Position numbers and translations under genes: made by a program. A model generated the notes under the pieces. That model did not search any database and was not told the origin of the DNA. It was given only the letters and a program-made list of their open reading frames with translations. DNA of 64,000 bases from Bradyrhizobium sp. OK095 (lineage in GTDB: Bacteria; Pseudomonadota; Alphaproteobacteria; Rhizobiales; Xanthobacteraceae): contig NZ_FOBX01000002.1 of assembly GCF_900109945.1 (NCBI RefSeq), positions 186,001 to 250,000 of the forward strand, read 5' to 3'. Below, piece by piece: positions 60,387-64,000 of the stretch (positions are counted from its first letter, which is position 1; each line of letters begins with the position of its first letter).

Positions 60387-61402
60387 TTGATGGCGGCCTC
60401 GTCGATATCGCCGTGCTCGCCGATCACGACGAGCTTCGATTGCCTGATAGCCGCGCCCCATGGCTTGTCGAACTGGTGGCGCACGCGCTCGCCGACAGCC
60501 TGAAGCAGAAGCCGCATCGGCTTGCCCGCGACAGCGATGTATCCTTTAACACGCAGCACGTTCTGCTCGCGCGCCAGCTTCTGGACCGATGCGACCAGCG
60601 CGTCGACGTCGGTGACTTCAGGAAGATCGATCACGACGGACGCGAAATCATCATGCTCGTGCTCCTCTTCGCCGTCATGATGCGAGGGACGCGCGGCGAG
60701 ATCATTTTCGGCGGCAGCGCCGAGGCCGAGGATGAGGCGGGCATCGATCGCACCGTCAGTGACGGGAAGCATCGGCACGCGGCGCGACATCTCGGCGGTG
60801 ATCACCGCCTTGGCGGCCTCGATCCCCGCGGTGCCCGCAAGATCGGCCTTGGTCAGCAGCACGATGTCGGCGCAGGCGATCTGGTCCTCGAACACTTCCG
60901 ACAGCGGCGTCTCGTGATCGAGGTTTTCATCCGCCGCGCGCTGCGCTTCCACCGCAATCGGATCGGGCGCGAAGCGGCCAGCAGCTACGGCTTCGGCATC
61001 GGCGAGCGCGATCACACCATCGACGGTGATGCGCGAGCGGATCTCCGGCCAGTCGAATGCCTTCAGCAGCGGTTTTGGCAGCGCCAGGCCCGAGGTCTCG
61101 ATCAGGATATGATCGGGCCGCACCGGGCGCGCGAGCAACTTCTCCATGGTCGGGATGAAATCGTCGGCGACGGTGCAGCAGATGCAGCCATTGGCGAGTT
61201 CGATAATGTTCTCTTCCGGGCAATTGGCATCGGCGCAGGACTTCAAAATTTCGCCGTCGACGCCTTCGCTGCCGAACTCGTTGACGAGCACGGCGAGCTT
61301 CTTGCCATTGGGGTTTGCGAGCAGATGCTGGATCAACGTGGTCTTGCCGGAGCCGAGAAAACCCGTGACCACCGTGACCGGGACTTTTGCGAGCGAGTTC
61401 AT
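60353..61402 (-). CDS. cobW: CobW GTPase (COG0523 metallochaperone)
   Basis: A 349-residue G3E P-loop GTPase. Walker A is TGFLGSGKTT (13-22), the metal-binding CxCC is C73-I-C-C76 in NGCICCTV, and a His/Glu-rich patch HHDGEEEHEHDD occurs before the C-terminal domain. Likely delivers cobalt to the chelatase. ATG 61402 overlaps the stop of the DUF1636 gene (ATGA). Its last residues, GLGIQGLGI, are the product of the tandem repeat. Confidence 0.94.
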   Translation of the reverse strand: MNSLAKVPVTVVTGFLGSGKTTLIQHLLANPNGKKLAVLVNEFGSEGVDGEILKSCADANCPEENIIELANGCICCTVADDFIPTMEKLLARPVRPDHILIETSGLALPKPLLKAFDWPEIRSRITVDGVIALADAEAVAAGRFAPDPIAVEAQRAADENLDHETPLSEVFEDQIACADIVLLTKADLAGTAGIEAAKAVITAEMSRRVPMLPVTDGAIDARLILGLGAAAENDLAARPSHHDGEEEHEHDDFASVVIDLPEVTDVDALVASVQKLAREQNVLRVKGYIAVAGKPMRLLLQAVGERVRHQFDKPWGAAIRQSKLVVIGEHGDIDEAAIKAGLGIQGLGI

Positions 61403-61773
61403 TCGGCGGCCTCTGGCAACACGGCAACGGGGGGAATGCGAGCAAGCGACTGCTTGCGGAAGATTTCGGGACGGCTGCGCCAGGGCACGAGCCCGTCGGG
61501 CGCGGCCGCATAGGCCGCAGCACCTGCGACCACGTCCTGCGCGTTCGCATCCGACAGGCGACCATAGACATAGGACCAGCGGCCGGGCGCGCTGAGCGCC
61601 ACCGAGCAGCCCTGGCTGCATGCAGAGAGGCATTCGACGGGAACCACATTGACGCCGTCGGGCACGCCGGCATCGAGGATCGCACCATGCAGGCGCTTGC
61701 CGGGCGTCGTCTCGCCCTCGCCAGGCGTCTCGCCGGCGCGGCAGGTGATGCAAACATGAAGTGTGACGGTCAT
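61399..61773 (-). CDS. DUF1636 metal-binding protein, first gene of the cob operon
   Basis: A 124-residue thioredoxin-like-ferredoxin-type protein with C8-x2-C11 and C48-x3-C52-x3-C56 (VECLSACSQGC), suited to bind a metal or a 2Fe-2S cluster. The family is regularly found with cobW/cobN; function unproven. It starts MTVTLHVCITC at 61773 and heads the long operon immediately after the riboswitch leader. A role in cobalt handling or in electron supply for CobG is possible. Confidence 0.85.
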   Translation of the reverse strand: MTVTLHVCITCRAGETPGEGETTPGKRLHGAILDAGVPDGVNVVPVECLSACSQGCSVALSAPGRWSYVYGRLSDANAQDVVAGAAAYAAAPDGLVPWRSRPEIFRKQSLARIPPVAVLPEAAE

Positions 61774-61811
61774 CGCCTCTTCCAGAATAAACTACGGGAG
61801 GCGAAGAGGCG
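61774..61811 (-). promoter_or_regulatory. Ribosome-site-sequestering hairpin before the DUF1636 gene
   Basis: A perfect 9-bp stem CGCCTCTTC / GAAGAGGCG with a 20-nt loop. The 3' arm on the mRNA contains GGAAGAGG, the ribosome site directly before ATG 61773, so closing the stem would block translation. Confidence 0.6.
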
Positions 61812-61879
61812 CACGGCCCCTGACTTGAGAGGCCGTTTCCCCGTCGCGGAACACCCCGTCCGCCGGTCCAAAACTCGTC

Positions 61880-62075
61880 CGCGCTGGCAGGTCTCCCGGC
61901 TTGCGGAGCAGGGTTTTCACCCTTCGATCCCCGCCTTCCCGATCCCGTGAGGGGTCAGTGGCTTCGGGCATCTCTCCGGTCACGGTCGCGGGGGCGGCTG
62001 CAGTTTAGATCCAAATCTTGCCGATTCGGACCCTATCGCATTCCCTCTTCGCCTGTCATAGGACAGGAACCAACG
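61880..62075 (-). promoter_or_regulatory. Cobalamin riboswitch 3 (upstream of the long cob operon)
   Basis: Minus-strand elements: AGAGGGAATGCGATAGGG, GCCGCCCCCGCGACCGTGACCGG, GCCACTGACC and B12 box AAGCCGGGAGACCTGCC (about 61886-61902). It is the least canonical of the three in the P5/J region (GACCGTGACC instead of GACTGTAAGC). It lies in the 356-bp spacer between divergent DUF1636 and cobO, which otherwise holds no gene. Confidence 0.92.
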
Positions 62076-62129
62076 CCGGGCCACCATTTGCCCCCGGCCG
62101 CCTCTTGTCAAGCCGAAGGACCGGGACCG

Positions 62130-62765
62130 ATGACGCCTGAACCGGATACCCAAACGGGTGAGGAAACCGACGCCCGGCACGCCCAGAAAATGGCGAAAAA
62201 GAAGGCCGCCCGCGACAAGATCATGGCGACCAAGAGCGGCGAAAAGGGCCTGATCATCGTCCACACCGGCGCCGGCAAGGGCAAGTCCTCCTCGGCCTTC
62301 GGCATGATCGTACGCTGCGTCGCCCATGGCTTCCCCTGCGCGGTCGTTCAGTTCATCAAGGGCACTTGGGACACCGGCGAGCGGCGCCTGCTCACCGGCC
62401 ATTTCGGCGAGCTCTGCCAGTTCCACGCCATGGGCGAAGGGTTCACCTGGGAGACGCAGGACCGCGCCCGCGACATCGCCGCCGCGCGCGCCGGCTGGGA
62501 GAAGGCCAAGGAGCTGATCCTCGACTCCAACTTGCGCATGGTCGTGCTGGACGAGATCAACATCGCGCTGCGTTACGACTATCTCGATATCGCCGAGGTC
62601 GTCGAATTCCTGTCGACGCACAAGCCTGCGATGACGCATGTCGTGCTCACCGGGCGCAACGCCAAGGACGAGTTGATCGAGATCGCCGATCTCGTCACCG
62701 AGATGACGCTGGTCAAGCATCCCTTCCGCTCCGGCATCAAGGCGCAAGCCGGCGTCGAGTTCTGA
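62130..62765 (+). CDS. cobO: Cob(I)yrinic acid a,c-diamide adenosyltransferase
   Basis: A 211-residue CobA/CobO-type corrinoid adenosyltransferase. The P-loop is [10 protein letters not shown] (45-54); [31 protein letters not shown] and VVLTGRNA are family motifs. It adds the 5'-deoxyadenosyl ligand. ATG 62130 has AAGGA nine bases before it; an upstream frame through the riboswitch region is not coding. Divergent from the cob operon and followed by cobQ after 11 bp. Confidence 0.95.
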   Translation: MTPEPDTQTGEETDARHAQKMAKKKAARDKIMATKSGEKGLIIVHTGAGKGKSSSAFGMIVRCVAHGFPCAVVQFIKGTWDTGERRLLTGHFGELCQFHAMGEGFTWETQDRARDIAAARAGWEKAKELILDSNLRMVVLDEINIALRYDYLDIAEVVEFLSTHKPAMTHVVLTGRNAKDELIEIADLVTEMTLVKHPFRSGIKAQAGVEF

Positions 62766-62776
62766 GACTCTTCGCA

Positions 62777-64000
62777 ATGGCGCGCACTTTGATGATCCAG
62801 GGGGCCGGCTCGGACGTGGGCAAGTCGCTCATCGTCGCCGGCCTTGCGCGCGCCTTCAGCCGCCGCGGTCTGCGCGTGCTCCCGTTCAAGCCGCAGAACA
62901 TGTCGAACAACGCGGCCGTCACCGTCGATGGCGGCGAGATTGGCCGCGCCCAGGCATTGCAGGCGCTCGCCGCCGGCGTCGAGCCGCATACCGACATGAA
63001 TCCGGTGCTGTTGAAGCCCGAGACCGATGTGGGCGCACAGGTGATCGTGCAGGGAAAGCGCATCGCAACGGCACGTGCGCGCGAATATGCGGCCATGAAG
63101 CCGCAGCTCATGGGCGCCGTGCTGGAGAGTTTTGAGCGGCTGAAGGCGCGCGCCGATCTGGTGCTGGTCGAAGGCGCGGGCAGCCCGGCCGAGGTAAATT
63201 TGCGCAAGGCCGACATCGCCAATATGGGCTTTGCGCGCAAGGCCGACGTGCCTGTCGTGCTGGTCGGTGACATCGACCGTGGCGGTGTCATCGCCCAGCT
63301 CGTCGGCATCAAAACGGTGATCGACCCCGACGATGCCGCGATGATCCAGGGTTTTGTCATCAACAAGTTTCGTGGCGATCCCACGCTGTTCGACGACGGC
63401 TACAGACTTATCGAAGCGAAGACCGAATGGCGTGGCCTTGGTGTGCTGCCCTGGTTCACCCGCGCCGGCGAGCTCCCGGCCGAGGACGCGCTGGGCCTGA
63501 GCGATGCGCGCAAGCCCGGGCAATGCAAGATCGCCTGCCTCGCGCTGTCGCGGATCGCCAATTTCGACGATCTCGATCCGCTGAAACTCGAACCGGGTGT
63601 CGACCTCGTGATGGTGCGTCCGGGCGAAGCGATTCCCGGCGATGTCAGGCTCGTCATCGTCCCCGGCTCGAAATCGACGCGAGGCGACCTAGCTTTCCTG
63701 CGCGCACAGGGCTGGGACATCGATCTGCTCGCGCATCGTCGCAGGGGCGGCCATGTGCTTGGGCTCTGCGGCGGCTATCAGATGCTGGGTCGCAGCGTCG
63801 CCGACCCTGACGGCATCGAAGGTCCCGCGGGCGACACGCCGGGCCTCGGACTTCTGGATGTCGAAACGGTGATGAACCCGCAGAAGACGCTGACGCGTGT
63901 TGCGGCCGTGCATGCCGCGACCGATCAGCCGATCGAAGCCTACGAAATCCACATCGGCCGCACCGACGGGCCGGATCGTGCCCGCCCGTTCGCGAAACTG
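62777..64000 (+). CDS. cobQ: Cobyric acid synthase (3' end cut by window)
   Basis: 408 residues of a glutamine-dependent amidotransferase that amidates carboxylates b, d, e and g. The N-terminal ATPase begins [17 protein letters not shown], followed by [16 protein letters not shown] and the [13 protein letters not shown] motif; the glutaminase Cys is in [12 protein letters not shown]. The stop lies beyond base 64000. ATG 62777 has only a weak ribosome site, so translation may be coupled to cobO. Confidence 0.95.
   Translation, partial: MARTLMIQGAGSDVGKSLIVAGLARAFSRRGLRVLPFKPQNMSNNAAVTVDGGEIGRAQALQALAAGVEPHTDMNPVLLKPETDVGAQVIVQGKRIATARAREYAAMKPQLMGAVLESFERLKARADLVLVEGAGSPAEVNLRKADIANMGFARKADVPVVLVGDIDRGGVIAQLVGIKTVIDPDDAAMIQGFVINKFRGDPTLFDDGYRLIEAKTEWRGLGVLPWFTRAGELPAEDALGLSDARKPGQCKIACLALSRIANFDDLDPLKLEPGVDLVMVRPGEAIPGDVRLVIVPGSKSTRGDLAFLRAQGWDIDLLAHRRRGGHVLGLCGGYQMLGRSVADPDGIEGPAGDTPGLGLLDVETVMNPQKTLTRVAAVHAATDQPIEAYEIHIGRTDGPDRARPFAKL

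Overview
The window is about 64 kb of high-GC chromosomal DNA from an alphaproteobacterium, most likely Bradyrhizobium or a close relative. The evidence is the gene content (aerobic cobalamin operon led by B12 riboswitches, furoate genes, many ABC/TTT solute-binding proteins), tight ATGA/TGATG gene packing, and intergenic sequences resembling common rhizobial repeats. The assignment is inference; no rRNA or tRNA gene is present to confirm it. Both ends cut genes (a CaiB-type CoA-transferase on the left, cobQ on the right).

Region 1 (1-7.9 kb): acyl-CoA and small-acid catabolism. A class III CoA-transferase and a DapA-family aldolase/lyase lie on the minus strand. A divergent LacI regulator on the plus strand is followed by a tautomerase, an acyl-CoA dehydrogenase, a class I CoA-transferase, a MaoC hydratase and a lone solute-binding protein. 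Two copies of the same 14-bp near-palindrome sit between lacI and the dapA-like gene.

Region 2 (8-20.4 kb): a furan-carboxylate module resembling hmf genes: UbiX/UbiD-type 2,5-furandicarboxylate decarboxylase (hmfG, hmfF), AraC regulator, molybdenum 2-furoyl-CoA dehydrogenase (hmfA-B-C, with HmfA carrying a fused CoxG domain), 2-furoyl-CoA synthetase (hmfD), 2-oxoglutaroyl-CoA hydrolase (hmfE) and an MFS importer, with a divergent LysR regulator. No HMF/furfural oxidase is in the window. A small AraC / O-methyltransferase / siderophore-interacting-like group follows (20.5-22.9 kb).

Region 3 (23-41 kb): nitrogenous or amide compound use. It holds a TctC-type binding protein, a dihydropyrimidinase/hydantoinase, an arylmalonate-decarboxylase/maleate-isomerase-like protein, a nitrate/taurine-type ABC transporter, a GntR regulator, a hydantoin-racemase homologue lacking the usual cysteines, an amidase, a polyamine-type ABC transporter, a 5-hydroxyisourate hydrolase, an MFS transporter and a second amidase. 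A 2-kb lower-GC patch with small orphan genes and decayed repeats (35.95-38.1 kb) interrupts it.

Region 4 (41-64 kb): cobalamin. A TonB-dependent receptor and PepSY membrane protein, a CbiM-cobF-cobT operon, and a long DUF1636-cobW-cobN-cobG-cobH-cobI-cobJ-cobL-cobE-cobM-cobB-cobA operon are each preceded by a minus-strand cobalamin riboswitch. cobK is placed antisense inside the long operon, sharing start-codon bases with cobL and overlapping cobJ. cobO and cobQ, and a CobC-like phosphatase, run on the plus strand. CobG and CobN indicate the aerobic (late cobalt insertion) route; cobS/cobT chelatase partners, cobD/C, cobP and cobV are not in the window.
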